Assembly: GCA_014239735.1 (NCBI GenBank)
Contig: JAAZYI010000014.1
Coordinates: 1-64,000 of the forward strand
Origin: Dehalococcoidia bacterium
GTDB lineage: Bacteria > Chloroflexota > Dehalococcoidia > Lucifugimonadales > Lucifugimonadaceae
Length of the DNA stretch: 64,000 bases
Direction of reading: 5' to 3'
A program made the position numbers and the translations under genes. A model generated the notes under the pieces. The model ran no database searches and had not been told where the DNA came from. It was given only the letters and a program-made list of their open reading frames with translations. Shown piece after piece: positions 25,788-34,598 of the stretch; position 1 is the first letter of the stretch, and each line of letters starts with the position of its first letter.

Positions 25788-26576
25788 ATGAATAAATATA
25801 ATTTTTTAAAATTCGAAGTTAATGATCACGTAGCTAAACTTACTTTAAATAGACCTGAGTCGATGAATGCATTAAATCCTCCTTTATGGGATTCAATTAT
25901 AGAAGCAATGAGAGAAGTGAGAGATAATAAAGCAATTTGGCTAGCTGTAATTACCGGGGCAGGCGATAGAGCATTTTGTGCTGGAGCAGATCTAAAATGG
26001 CGATCTCAAAATGAGGAAACTGTAAAATCACACGTAAAAAATGAAGATGACATTTTTTTCAATCACCCAAAATTTGAATTGTGGAAACCAGTTATTGCTG
26101 CGGTAAATGGGTATGCAGTAGGAGGTGGTCTTGAGCTAGCACTTGCATGTGATTTAATTGTTGCTTCTGAAGATGCAAAATTAGGGTTACCTGAACCAAG
26201 AAGAGGTTTAATGGCAGATGGAGGAGGAATTCAAGGGTTGATTAGACAAATTCCTTTTAAGCAAGCAATGGAAATTATATTATCTGGAGAATTTATAGAC
26301 GCAAAAAAGGGATATGAAATCGGTATTGTTAATCGTTTATCAAAAAAAGAAGATTTAATGAAAGAAGTTAATAATTTGGCAGATTCAATTTTGAAATGTT
26401 CACCCATGGCTATTCAGGCAGCAAAGCAATCAGCTGTCCTAGGAAAAGATATGAATTATGATGATGCTCGAATTGCTGAATTCTCCATGTTTACAAAACT
26501 AAAGAAATCTAACGACTTTGTCGAAGGACCTAAAGCATTCTCAGAAAAAAGAAATCCAAAATGGAAATCGGAGTAA
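25788..26576 (+). CDS. Enoyl-CoA hydratase/isomerase family protein
   Basis: Crotonase-fold enzymes hydrate, isomerise or cleave acyl-CoA esters. From the ATG at 25788 the protein has 262 residues; the frame is open further upstream, but that part is hydrophobic and antisense to the lipoprotein gene. Signatures are LTLNRPESMNALNPPLW, the CoA/oxyanion region GAGDRAFCAGADLKW, and AVNGYAVGGGLELALACDLI followed by LGLPEPRRGL. The next gene, a class III CoA-transferase, begins four bases later with a GGAG site. I infer an acyl-CoA degradation operon with the flavoprotein at 27753. Confidence 0.92.
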   Translation: MNKYNFLKFEVNDHVAKLTLNRPESMNALNPPLWDSIIEAMREVRDNKAIWLAVITGAGDRAFCAGADLKWRSQNEETVKSHVKNEDDIFFNHPKFELWKPVIAAVNGYAVGGGLELALACDLIVASEDAKLGLPEPRRGLMADGGGIQGLIRQIPFKQAMEIILSGEFIDAKKGYEIGIVNRLSKKEDLMKEVNNLADSILKCSPMAIQAAKQSAVLGKDMNYDDARIAEFSMFTKLKKSNDFVEGPKAFSEKRNPKWKSE

Positions 26577-26580
26577 AAAT

Positions 26581-27756
26581 ATGAACTCATCCCTTGAAGG
26601 AATAAAAGTAATTGATTTAACTCAAGTAATTATGGGGCCATCTTGCACTGCTCAACTTGCTGACCATGGAGCAGAAGTCATTAAAATTGAAAGGCCAGAA
26701 TATGGAGAATTGTCTAGACAATTTGGGCCATTTAAGGATGGAGAAAGTTTGTCTTATGAGTGCTATAACAGAAACAAAAAAAGCATTGCTATTAACTTAA
26801 AGTCTGAAGAAGGAAAGAAAATTATCTATAAATTAGTTTCAGAGTCTGATGTAATAGTAAATAATTTTAGACCTGGCGTAATGGATTCTTTGGGCCTTTC
26901 GTATGAAGATTTATCCAAAATAAATAAAGAAATAATCTATGCTTGCGGTACCGGTTTTGGATTATCTGGACCACTAAAAGGAATAATGGGACACGAATCA
27001 GTTGCTGAAGCATTGGGCGGATTTCTGGGGAGAAATGGTGAGCCGGGAAGAAAACCGAGGCGTGCTCCAGCTGCAGTTGCAGATGCTTCAACAGGTTTAC
27101 ATCTAACAGTTGGTATTCTTTTAGCATTGAATGCAAGACATAAAACTGGAGAAGGTCAAATTGTTGATGTCTCATTACTAGATTCAGTGATGTGGATGCA
27201 GGGTTGGGAAGTTTCTACTGTAACCAATCTTGATGAAGCAATAGCATCTGATTCCAACCCCTTAGATAGCGGAGTATATGAAGCAAGTGACGGGTTAATT
27301 GTTATGTCTGGATTGTTCATTCCAAATCCGCTTAAGAATATTTCAGAAGTAATTGAAGTAGAAGATTTATCAGAGGATAAAAGATTTAAATCTATGGAAG
27401 ATATTGCCAAAAATGCTTCTGATCTTTTAGAAATCATCCAAAAAAAAATTATTAAAAAAACTTCTGAACATTGGGTAAAAGAATTTGAAAAAGCAAACAT
27501 AATATGCTCAAAAATATTGGGAATGAAAGAAGCAATTAATCAACCTCAAATAAAGCATAATAAAACTATAGTTGAGATTAAAAAAAAGGATGCTAAAAGA
27601 AATATAGTTGGAGTTCCAGTAAGACTGTCTAAGACACCGGGCGCGGTAAGAACTTTCCCCCCTAAGCTTGGAGAAAACACAGAAGAAATATTATTAAGCC
27701 TTGGTTATAAATCATCTGAGATAGTAGCTTTAAAAAATAATAAAGCCGTCGAATGA
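26581..27756 (+). CDS. Class III CoA-transferase (CaiB/BaiF family)
   Basis: This family moves CoA between carboxylates through an aspartyl-CoA intermediate. From the ATG at 26581 (preceded by GGAG at eight bases) there are 391 residues. The N-terminus LEGIKVIDLTQVIMGPSCTA, the CoA-binding stretch NRNKKSIAINLKSEEGK, the probable catalytic Asp in AAVADASTGLHLTVG and the IVDVSLLDSVMW helix are typical. It is slightly short for the family. The 3' end overlaps the flavoprotein gene by four bases (ATGA). It probably activates the acid processed by its neighbours. Confidence 0.92.
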   Translation: MNSSLEGIKVIDLTQVIMGPSCTAQLADHGAEVIKIERPEYGELSRQFGPFKDGESLSYECYNRNKKSIAINLKSEEGKKIIYKLVSESDVIVNNFRPGVMDSLGLSYEDLSKINKEIIYACGTGFGLSGPLKGIMGHESVAEALGGFLGRNGEPGRKPRRAPAAVADASTGLHLTVGILLALNARHKTGEGQIVDVSLLDSVMWMQGWEVSTVTNLDEAIASDSNPLDSGVYEASDGLIVMSGLFIPNPLKNISEVIEVEDLSEDKRFKSMEDIAKNASDLLEIIQKKIIKKTSEHWVKEFEKANIICSKILGMKEAINQPQIKHNKTIVEIKKKDAKRNIVGVPVRLSKTPGAVRTFPPKLGENTEEILLSLGYKSSEIVALKNNKAVE

Positions 27757-29531
27757 AAATCGAACATAATATAAGCACAGATGTTTTAGTTATAGGAGGA
27801 GGTGTAGCAGCAACAAGAGCAGCACTTTCCTCTGCTCAAAGCGGAGCTAAAACTACAATAGTGCTAAAAAAAGAATTAGGAAAATCAGGCTCAACAAACT
27901 GGCCAAGAAAAGGTAAATACGGATCTGCGTGGCAAGCAGCTGATGGATGTGGAGGCGATTTAGATTCTCCAGAAGTTCATTACAAAGATATTATGAATGC
28001 AGCTCTTGGAATGGCTGATGCCAAGCTAGCAAAAATTCTATCTGAAGAGTCCCCTGATAGGCTTATAGAACTTGCAGATTGGGGCTTTGAATTAGTAAAA
28101 GATTCTAATGATAAAAATTCACATCATGCCGGATACTCTTGTTTTGCTTCTCAACCACGTGCTCACGGCATGTTAGCTAACTCTAAAGGTGGCCATACTG
28201 GCAATCTGATTGAAGTAATGTCAAATAAATTGATGAATTACGATTGTGATATTCATGAAAATATAACAATTATAGATTTAATTGTTAACGACAACAGGTG
28301 TGCAGGAGCAATAGGTATAAACAAGGATGGTGAGTTTATCAAATATAAATGTGGTGCAGTAATTATTGGAACTGGTGGAGCAGCACAAATTTTTCCACTT
28401 AGTACAACTCCTGGAGATATTACAGGTGATGGTTATGCAATGGCTTTTAGAGCTGGATCTCAATTGACTAATCTTGAATTTATGCAGTATATGGTTAAGA
28501 CGATTTATAGTAGATCCAAAGAATTGCAAAACATTCTGGACTCTCAAGTTGGGGGGACATTCTGGACTTTAAATCCAAAATTAGTTGATAAAAATGGAAA
28601 AAACATTCTTAAAGAAATACTTCCTAAAAACATTAGTGAATCAGATTCACTTGAAATGCGCACTCATCATTATCCTTTTAGTAGCAGAGATTCTTCAAGA
28701 TGGATTGATATAGCTATTCAAAGATGTATTAGATCAGGGGATTGTTCTGAAAAAGGGGGTGTAACAATCGATTTTTCAGAAGTTGATGTATCAAATATTA
28801 AACAATCTAGGCCTCAACATAGTCCATCTAAAGCTGTTGCAATTACATCATTAGGTAACGAATCAGTAAAACAGATTGAAGTTACTCATTCTGCACATGC
28901 TGTAAATGGAGGGATAGTTGTTGATGAGTGGGGATCAACTGAAGTAGATGGATTGTTTGCTGTTGGTGAAACTATTGCTGGCCCTCATGGTGCTGATAGG
29001 TTGGGAGGAGGAATGATTTCACAATCCTGTGTATATGGAAAAAGAGCAGGTGAGAAAGCCGCAATTTATTCATCAGAAATTAATTTGGCAAATGATAATC
29101 ATGAAAAAGTCGAAAATAGATTAGAAAAGTTTAATAATTTGAATGGTCCAAGTTATTACAATATACGAAAGGAATTAAAAGCCATGGCGAAAGATTACTT
29201 GATTGTGGAAAGAAATGAATCAGGATTGGATTTAATGGACAATAGGCTGGATGAATTAATAAACCAAGAAATTACCAATGCGCCCTTTTCAGAAAAAGAT
29301 GGGTTAATAAAAAATTTAGAAACTGAAAACTTACTTACTGTGGCATGGCTAATGGTTAAATCAGCAAAAATGAGAAAAGAAAGCAGAGGAAGCCATTGCA
29401 GATTAGATTATCAAGACTTAGATAACCAATCGTGGAATAAATCAATTTTTTGGAGCTTAGAAAATGAAAAACCTAAATATAAATTAAGTAAATATCGTCA
29501 AGATCCCAATAGTATTCAACAAATAACTTAA
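27753..29531 (+). CDS. FAD-dependent oxidoreductase (fumarate reductase/succinate dehydrogenase flavoprotein family)
   Basis: The 592 residues begin with a dinucleotide-binding motif (DVLVIGGGVAATRAALSSAQ), followed by the family loop GKSGSTNWPRKG. The C-terminal FAD contact reads GLFAVGETIAGPHGADRLGG then GMISQSCVYGKRAG. The C-terminal helical domain, with AWLMVKSAKMRKESRGSHCR and the typical Arg-Glu-Ser-Arg-Gly, matches the SDH/L-aspartate-oxidase superfamily. No iron-sulphur or membrane anchor subunit is adjacent, so this is probably a soluble reductase or dehydrogenase rather than respiratory complex II. It is coupled to the CoA-transferase by an ATGA overlap. Confidence 0.9.
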   Translation: MKIEHNISTDVLVIGGGVAATRAALSSAQSGAKTTIVLKKELGKSGSTNWPRKGKYGSAWQAADGCGGDLDSPEVHYKDIMNAALGMADAKLAKILSEESPDRLIELADWGFELVKDSNDKNSHHAGYSCFASQPRAHGMLANSKGGHTGNLIEVMSNKLMNYDCDIHENITIIDLIVNDNRCAGAIGINKDGEFIKYKCGAVIIGTGGAAQIFPLSTTPGDITGDGYAMAFRAGSQLTNLEFMQYMVKTIYSRSKELQNILDSQVGGTFWTLNPKLVDKNGKNILKEILPKNISESDSLEMRTHHYPFSSRDSSRWIDIAIQRCIRSGDCSEKGGVTIDFSEVDVSNIKQSRPQHSPSKAVAITSLGNESVKQIEVTHSAHAVNGGIVVDEWGSTEVDGLFAVGETIAGPHGADRLGGGMISQSCVYGKRAGEKAAIYSSEINLANDNHEKVENRLEKFNNLNGPSYYNIRKELKAMAKDYLIVERNESGLDLMDNRLDELINQEITNAPFSEKDGLIKNLETENLLTVAWLMVKSAKMRKESRGSHCRLDYQDLDNQSWNKSIFWSLENEKPKYKLSKYRQDPNSIQQIT

Positions 29532-29601
29532 GTTAATATGAATAGTGCCCATAATTTAAAAATAAACTAAACTAAATTATCTAATTAGTGTCTAATATTT
29601 T

Positions 29602-30975
29602 ATGAAAATCTTATATTGCCTTAGAAATAAGAATATTTTTAATTATCAAGAATCCTTTATAGAGAACTTATCTCAAAATGGTCATGATATTCACATTGTA
29701 TTTTCAAGTGTCCAAAAAGATAAAGAAGCGAATTTTATGGATCCTAATCCAATTGAGAGATTAGAAAAACTACCTAATATTTCTTTCGAAAATTTAATAC
29801 CAAAAAGAAATATTATCCAAAAAGCTAATATGATCTTTCGAGAGGTAAAAAATTATCAGAGATATTTTAATGATTCCTATCAGGATAGCTCACAACATTC
29901 TTTTTATCAGGAAAGATGGGCAAAATATCTACCAATTTTTATAAGATTTATTTTTACGAAGGTGTTATTTTTTAAATCTTCTTTGACGAGAAAATTTACT
30001 GATAAATTCTTTAATTTAATAGAGCTTATTTCAGGTTCTCCAAAAACTCATAAAAAAATTATTATTGATTTTGGCCCAGATGTCATAATAGTTTCTCCAG
30101 CCAATTTAAGATATTCAGAAGAAATTGATTTTATAAAATATGGTAAGAAGAAAGGAATATATTCTGTTATTTCAGTATTAAGTTGGGACAATTTAACCAC
30201 CAAGGGAGGCTTTAATATATCTCCAGATAAATTTATTGCGTGGAATTATACCCATAAAGAAGAATTAATTAATTATCATGATGTGGATAGAGAAAATATT
30301 CTTGTTTGTGGATCATCTTTTTTTGATAAATGGTTTATGAAAAAATATGAAGATTTTAAACAAGAAGATTTTAATAGACTTTTTAATATTGAACTTGAAG
30401 ATAAATATATAATTTATTTAGGTTCTTCTTCTAATTTAGGAAAATATGACCACGAAGTTATCTCAGAGATATTAGAATTTTTAGATAATTCTTCTATGAA
30501 AGACTTAATTGTGATTATAAAACCTCACTTAACTAATCAGGATTATGTGAATAAATTTGATCATCTAAGCAATGTTAGAGTATGGAAAAATGATTTAACA
30601 ACTGATTGGGTAGAGAATCAAGCAATGTTTAAGTTCGGATTAAATAATGCAATTTGTTCATTGGGGCTTAATACAACTGCAATGATTGATAGTATTATTA
30701 ATCATTGTCCAGTCATATCGATAATTCACGAAAAAAATATAGATCAACCGACCAATTCGGCAATTCATTTTAAGAGCCTGATAAATTCTGAGACCTATCA
30801 TCTAATAGATAATATAAATAATCTTGATCAAGATATTAACTCTGTATCTGAAGATAAAAATTCATTTGAAGCAAAAAGAAATAAATTCATTTCAACTTTT
30901 ATTAGGCCTATTAATGCTAAGTTGAATGTTGGAGAAATAACTCGAAAAGAGATTGAAAAATTATTAGATCAGTAA
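29602..30975 (+). CDS. Probable surface-polymer glycosyl/glycerophosphotransferase, paralogue of 13565
   Basis: A 457-residue soluble protein with the same plan as the gene at 13565. It shows SVLSWDNLTTKGGFNISPDK, AWNYTHKEELINYHDV, ILVCGSSFFDKW, and a C-terminal GLNTTAMIDSIINHCPVISI. These motifs fit a GT-B fold in which the second domain holds the nucleotide-linked donor. The N-terminus MKILYCLRNKNIFNYQESF lacks a signal peptide. Donor and acceptor are unknown. It follows the flavoprotein after 70 bases but looks functionally separate. Confidence 0.6.
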   Translation: MKILYCLRNKNIFNYQESFIENLSQNGHDIHIVFSSVQKDKEANFMDPNPIERLEKLPNISFENLIPKRNIIQKANMIFREVKNYQRYFNDSYQDSSQHSFYQERWAKYLPIFIRFIFTKVLFFKSSLTRKFTDKFFNLIELISGSPKTHKKIIIDFGPDVIIVSPANLRYSEEIDFIKYGKKKGIYSVISVLSWDNLTTKGGFNISPDKFIAWNYTHKEELINYHDVDRENILVCGSSFFDKWFMKKYEDFKQEDFNRLFNIELEDKYIIYLGSSSNLGKYDHEVISEILEFLDNSSMKDLIVIIKPHLTNQDYVNKFDHLSNVRVWKNDLTTDWVENQAMFKFGLNNAICSLGLNTTAMIDSIINHCPVISIIHEKNIDQPTNSAIHFKSLINSETYHLIDNINNLDQDINSVSEDKNSFEAKRNKFISTFIRPINAKLNVGEITRKEIEKLLDQ

Positions 30976-31019
30976 TTTGAATTGCATCTAAATATTTGCA
31001 AATAACCGGGTAAATCTCC

Positions 31020-31059
31020 ATGGTTAATTAAAAATTAATAAATTTATTGGGAGGTTTTA
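31020..31059 (+). repeat. Leader repeated before two duplicated membrane-protein genes
   Basis: The sequence ATGGTTAATTAAAAA with AATAAATTTATTGGGAGG, ending at the ribosome-binding site, recurs with few changes at 31865-31906 before the second gene. The duplication therefore included the 5' leader and probably its control signals. Confidence 0.7.
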
Positions 31060-31713
31060 ATGAATTTAAGTACAAGAAAATTAACGAGCATTCTCATGAT
31101 AGCTGGTCCTATTGGGGTATTTACAATATGGGGGATTTTGTCTGACGCTATTGTCGGATCAAGTGAAGTTAATGGAGTTGGTAATGCAGGATTATTTTTA
31201 CAAAATGCAAGTAGTGCAGGCAGTATTGCAGGATTTCTTGAACTGTTTGGATTACTATTTTTTCTAGCTCAAATAATTGGTCTAGTTTTATTCGCAAGAC
31301 AACTTTCAGCAGAAGGATCTGCAGGTGCAGCATTTGCTAATTTATCTGCACTTTTAGGGATAGCTCTAATGGCACTAGTAGCTACGTCATCAGACTTGGG
31401 TCTTTCGGCATTATCGCTTGGCGATAAGGGATTAACTGCTGAGGCAATGGCTCTAGCTCAAATATCGATTGGCTCTGGGGCATCATTTGGTATCTTCTTT
31501 GCATTAGCTAATGGTCTAGTAACAATACCTATGATTGGCCAAGCATCTACAAGCACTAAAAAGTATCTAGGTTTTGCCTTTGCATTATTGATGATATTAC
31601 TTCTTATTACTGAACTTTTTGGCATATCGCTTGGCGATATAGTTGAAATAATAATTTGGCTTGGTTCATCGCTTATCTTCGTTGCAGCAGGTGTGCTAAA
31701 TTTTAAAGAATAA
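31060..31713 (+). CDS. Membrane protein of unknown function, first of a tandem pair
   Basis: The 217 residues give about six hydrophobic helices (for example ILMIAGPIGVFTIWGILSD, ELFGLLFFLAQIIGLVLFAR, FAFALLMILLLITELFGI). The protein is rich in Gly, Ala and Ser, with few charged residues, and has the loop FARQLSAEGSAGAAFANLSA. It is clearly paralogous to the next gene (FLAQI.G.V.FARQL; SDLGLSAL; SGASFG..F). A strong GGGAGG ribosome-binding site precedes the ATG. I do not recognise the family; DUF4386-like proteins have a similar plan, but that is only a suggestion. Confidence 0.75.
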   Translation: MNLSTRKLTSILMIAGPIGVFTIWGILSDAIVGSSEVNGVGNAGLFLQNASSAGSIAGFLELFGLLFFLAQIIGLVLFARQLSAEGSAGAAFANLSALLGIALMALVATSSDLGLSALSLGDKGLTAEAMALAQISIGSGASFGIFFALANGLVTIPMIGQASTSTKKYLGFAFALLMILLLITELFGISLGDIVEIIIWLGSSLIFVAAGVLNFKE

Positions 31714-31753
31714 TCTACGTCTAAACAAGCATAGAAAAAGCTAAATTAAATTA

Positions 31754-31787
31754 AAAGTAAGGCAATTTTTTTTGCCTTACTTTTTTT
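31754..31787 (+). terminator. Rho-independent terminator after the first membrane-protein gene
   Basis: A perfect 12-base stem (AAAGTAAGGCAA with TTGCCTTACTTT) and six-T loop is followed by a T run. It starts 41 bases after the stop codon, so the tandem genes are probably separate transcripts. Confidence 0.9.
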
Positions 31788-31906
31788 ATTAAAGTATTAA
31801 AATTATGGAGTAAATTAGATACGATAGTATAGATTTAAATTTGCAAATTTATTAATAATGCTTCATGGTTAATTAAAAGTTTAATAAATTTATCGGGAGG
31901 AAATTT

Positions 31907-32551
31907 ATGAATATAAGTAATAAAATTCTATCTAGCTGGTTACTGATTTCGGGCGCTATTCTGACTTTGGTAATTTGGGTAGGATTAGAGCCAGCGATAG
32001 TTGGAGATTACAGTAGTCCGCAAGAATTTTTGGGGATGATGGCCGAGGCAGGAGATGTAGGAGCATTATTGGGCTTATTAGGCGCGGTGTTTTTTCTTGC
32101 TCAAATAGTAGGAACAGTAATGTTTGCACGCCAACTTGGTGAAGGAGACTCTGGAGCTGCAGTCGCAAATATTGCAGCTATTCTTGGGATAGTACTCGGT
32201 GCTGCTATTATGGTTTCAAATGACTTAGGCCTTTCAGCTCTTGCAGCTGGATCTGCTGGTGATGGGGCTAGTGCCATGGTAGGGGCTCAAGTGTCATTTT
32301 ATAGTGGAGCCTCTTTTGGAATGCTCTTTGGGCTTACATACCTTTGTTTAAGCATACCTATGATTGCTCAAGCAAGTGGTATGTTTCAAAAAGTATTGGG
32401 TTACTTACTAGGATTACTAACTCTAGTAATGATTATCTCAACGCTAGCAGGTTTAGACCTTGCTGATAGCATTTTGGGAATAATAATATGGCTTGGTTTG
32501 GTTGTTGTTTTAGTTTTAACTGGTGTCTCTAACTTAAGGTCATCAGAATAA
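31907..32551 (+). CDS. Membrane protein of unknown function, second of a tandem pair
   Basis: A 214-residue paralogue of the preceding gene, aligned through its length: LISGAILTLVIWVGLEPAIV, GAVFFLAQIVGTVMFARQLG, VSNDLGLSALAAG, VSFYSGASFGMLFGLTYLCL and IIIWLGLVVVLVLTGVSNLR. About six membrane helices are present, with almost no charged residues inside them. The ATG follows GGGAGG and a copy of the first gene's leader, and the gene has its own terminator. Tandem duplication with separate control suggests dosage or condition-specific use. Confidence 0.75.
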   Translation: MNISNKILSSWLLISGAILTLVIWVGLEPAIVGDYSSPQEFLGMMAEAGDVGALLGLLGAVFFLAQIVGTVMFARQLGEGDSGAAVANIAAILGIVLGAAIMVSNDLGLSALAAGSAGDGASAMVGAQVSFYSGASFGMLFGLTYLCLSIPMIAQASGMFQKVLGYLLGLLTLVMIISTLAGLDLADSILGIIIWLGLVVVLVLTGVSNLRSSE

Positions 32552-32576
32552 GTTTATCAAAATTAACTTAGATTTT

Positions 32577-32612
32577 AGAAGGCATTCATTAGTGAATGCC
32601 TTCTTTTTTTTT
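32577..32612 (+). terminator. Rho-independent terminator after the second membrane-protein gene
   Basis: A perfect 12-base stem (AGAAGGCATTCA with TGAATGCCTTCT) and TTAG loop is followed by nine Ts, 26 bases after the stop codon. Confidence 0.93.
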
Positions 32613-32647
32613 GTCAAAACATTTAAATAATGAAGTACAATTAGATT

Positions 32648-33439
32648 ATGGCTAAAATAGATTTAAATTTGCAGTTTTTATTTAACGAATATGAAACTCT
32701 AGACAGATATAAGAAGTCTCATGAATTAGGTTTTAGATTTGTTGAATTGCAACATCCGTATTCTATTGATCTGAATATACTTTCACCTCTTCTTAAAGAC
32801 CTAGGCATGACCCAAGTTTTAATTAATTTAGATGTTAATGATGATGAGACTGGAAAGATGAATCTCGCTATAAACCCTGAAGGAGTAGATAAGTTTAAAT
32901 CTAATGTTGAAAAATCTTTAAGATACTGTGTTGAATTGAGTGTAAAGGTAATTAACTGTACTCCAGGTCCTGTAATCGATGGCTTGGAAGAGTCAGTGCA
33001 ATATCAAACTCTTATAGAAAATCTTTCTTATGCTGCACCTTTGTTTGAAGAATGCGGAACAAGATTACTTATTGAGCCAATCAATACTTTTGACCAGCCT
33101 GGGTTTTTTATATCAAATTCGAAAGATGGAGCAAAAGTAGTATCAGATGTTTCTCATAGAAATTTCGGCCTTCAGTATGACGTTTATCATATGCAGTTAA
33201 TGGAAGGGAACATCATGAATAATATTAAGAAAAATATAGATATAATAGGCCATTTTCAGATTGCAGATGTTCCGGGAAGACTAGAGCCAGGGAAAGGAGA
33301 AATTGGCTATTCGAATATATTCAAATTTATTGATGATTTGGGTTATGAAGGATTTATTGGAGCCGAGTACAAGCCGGAAAATACAACTGAAGAAGGCTTG
33401 GTATGGATAAAACAATACGATGGACTAGAAATTGCTTAA
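32648..33439 (+). CDS. Hydroxypyruvate isomerase-like TIM-barrel enzyme
   Basis: This 263-residue protein of the xylose-isomerase-like superfamily probably isomerises hydroxypyruvate and tartronate semialdehyde or a related sugar. The metal and substrate residues follow the Hyi pattern: LIEPINTFDQPGFF, LQYDVYHMQLMEG, IGHFQIADVPGRLEPGKGEI and FIGAEYKPE. No signal peptide is present. Its 3' end overlaps the following thioredoxin-like gene by eight bases, which places three genes (32648-35404) in one operon. Confidence 0.85.
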   Translation: MAKIDLNLQFLFNEYETLDRYKKSHELGFRFVELQHPYSIDLNILSPLLKDLGMTQVLINLDVNDDETGKMNLAINPEGVDKFKSNVEKSLRYCVELSVKVINCTPGPVIDGLEESVQYQTLIENLSYAAPLFEECGTRLLIEPINTFDQPGFFISNSKDGAKVVSDVSHRNFGLQYDVYHMQLMEGNIMNNIKKNIDIIGHFQIADVPGRLEPGKGEIGYSNIFKFIDDLGYEGFIGAEYKPENTTEEGLVWIKQYDGLEIA

Positions 33440-34598
33440 AAAATATTTATCTATATTAATTTTCTCTGCAATTTTATTTTCTTGTTCTGAAGATGTTAAT
33501 TCTGAACCAAAAATATACATTACGCCTCAACATGAAATTCCAAACTACGAAACTATGGAATGGATTAATTCTGATCCAATTTCAATTGGGAATCAAATAG
33601 GTAAAGGTAAAATAGTTTTAATAGATTTTTGGACTTATACATGTGTTAATTGCATAAGAACTTTTCCTTTTATCAATGAGTGGGATAGTAAGTACAGAGA
33701 TGATGGTTTAGTAATAATTGGGGTTCATACGCCTGAGTTTGAATTCGAGAAGAAAATTAAGAACATAAAAGAATCAGCTAAAAAGCATAATTTAAGTTAC
33801 CCAATTGTTCTAGATAATGATTTTGATATTTGGAATGAGTTTAATAATAGGTATTGGCCGGCAAAATATTTGTTTAATGCTAGAGGAGAGGTTGTGTACT
33901 CTCATTTTGGAGAAGGAGGGTATGTTGAAACCGAAAAAGAAATTCGAAAACTTCTAGAGGAGCAGAATAAAGATATATCTGACAAAGAATTAGGAAAAAT
34001 TGAAAATCAAGAAATTGATGAATCTGTATTTGGCGGTTTTTATGGAGAGAGTTCTGGCATGAATGATAAGAATGCAGATGGTGAAAAACCATTTTATAGA
34101 ATGACTAGAGAGTTATATATGGGAAGCGAAAGAAATCTTTCTTACGGAGGTATTTATTGTGGAAATGTTGATTACTATGACAATATAGGGAGCTCGCACG
34201 AGTATGCAGATGACTATGAGTATTCTCATAATAAATTTTATTTAAGTGGAAATTGGAATAATGATTTCGAAAGTGTGATATCAGAAAACAATTCACCTGC
34301 TGAAAATGAATACTTGTCTTTTAAATTCAGATCTAAAAGTGTTAATGGAGTTTTTTCGAGCAATAATAAATCTAGACTTCTTGTTAGACTAGATGGAAAA
34401 TTTTTGAGAGAAAATGAAGCTGGCTTAGATATTAATTTTGATGATGAAGGCAGGAGTTATATAAATATTGAAGAACCTAAAATGTACTCTATTTTGATCC
34501 TCCCAGAATATACTGAAAAAGTGCTAACTTTACTTCCTCAAGACAAAGGAATATCTGTATTTGCCTTCACATTTGGTTCTTATGAGGAAGGTTTTTAA
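33432..34598 (+). CDS. Thioredoxin-like lipoprotein with DipZ-type C-terminal region
   Basis: The 388 residues start from a TTG (33432) giving MLKKYLSILIFSAILFSCSE, a lipoprotein signal with the lipid Cys in the FSC motif. A thioredoxin-fold domain follows (KIVLIDFWTYTCVNCIRTFP) with the CVNC redox pair, then VIIGVHTPEFEFEK and YPIVLDNDFDIWNEF. The C-terminal 180 residues resemble the carbohydrate-binding-like tail of DipZ proteins (FKFRSKSVNGVFS, VRLDGKFL). I infer an extracytoplasmic thiol-disulfide oxidoreductase. Unlike DipZ it lacks the CcdA membrane domain. Confidence 0.85.
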   Translation: MLKKYLSILIFSAILFSCSEDVNSEPKIYITPQHEIPNYETMEWINSDPISIGNQIGKGKIVLIDFWTYTCVNCIRTFPFINEWDSKYRDDGLVIIGVHTPEFEFEKKIKNIKESAKKHNLSYPIVLDNDFDIWNEFNNRYWPAKYLFNARGEVVYSHFGEGGYVETEKEIRKLLEEQNKDISDKELGKIENQEIDESVFGGFYGESSGMNDKNADGEKPFYRMTRELYMGSERNLSYGGIYCGNVDYYDNIGSSHEYADDYEYSHNKFYLSGNWNNDFESVISENNSPAENEYLSFKFRSKSVNGVFSSNNKSRLLVRLDGKFLRENEAGLDINFDDEGRSYINIEEPKMYSILILPEYTEKVLTLLPQDKGISVFAFTFGSYEEGF

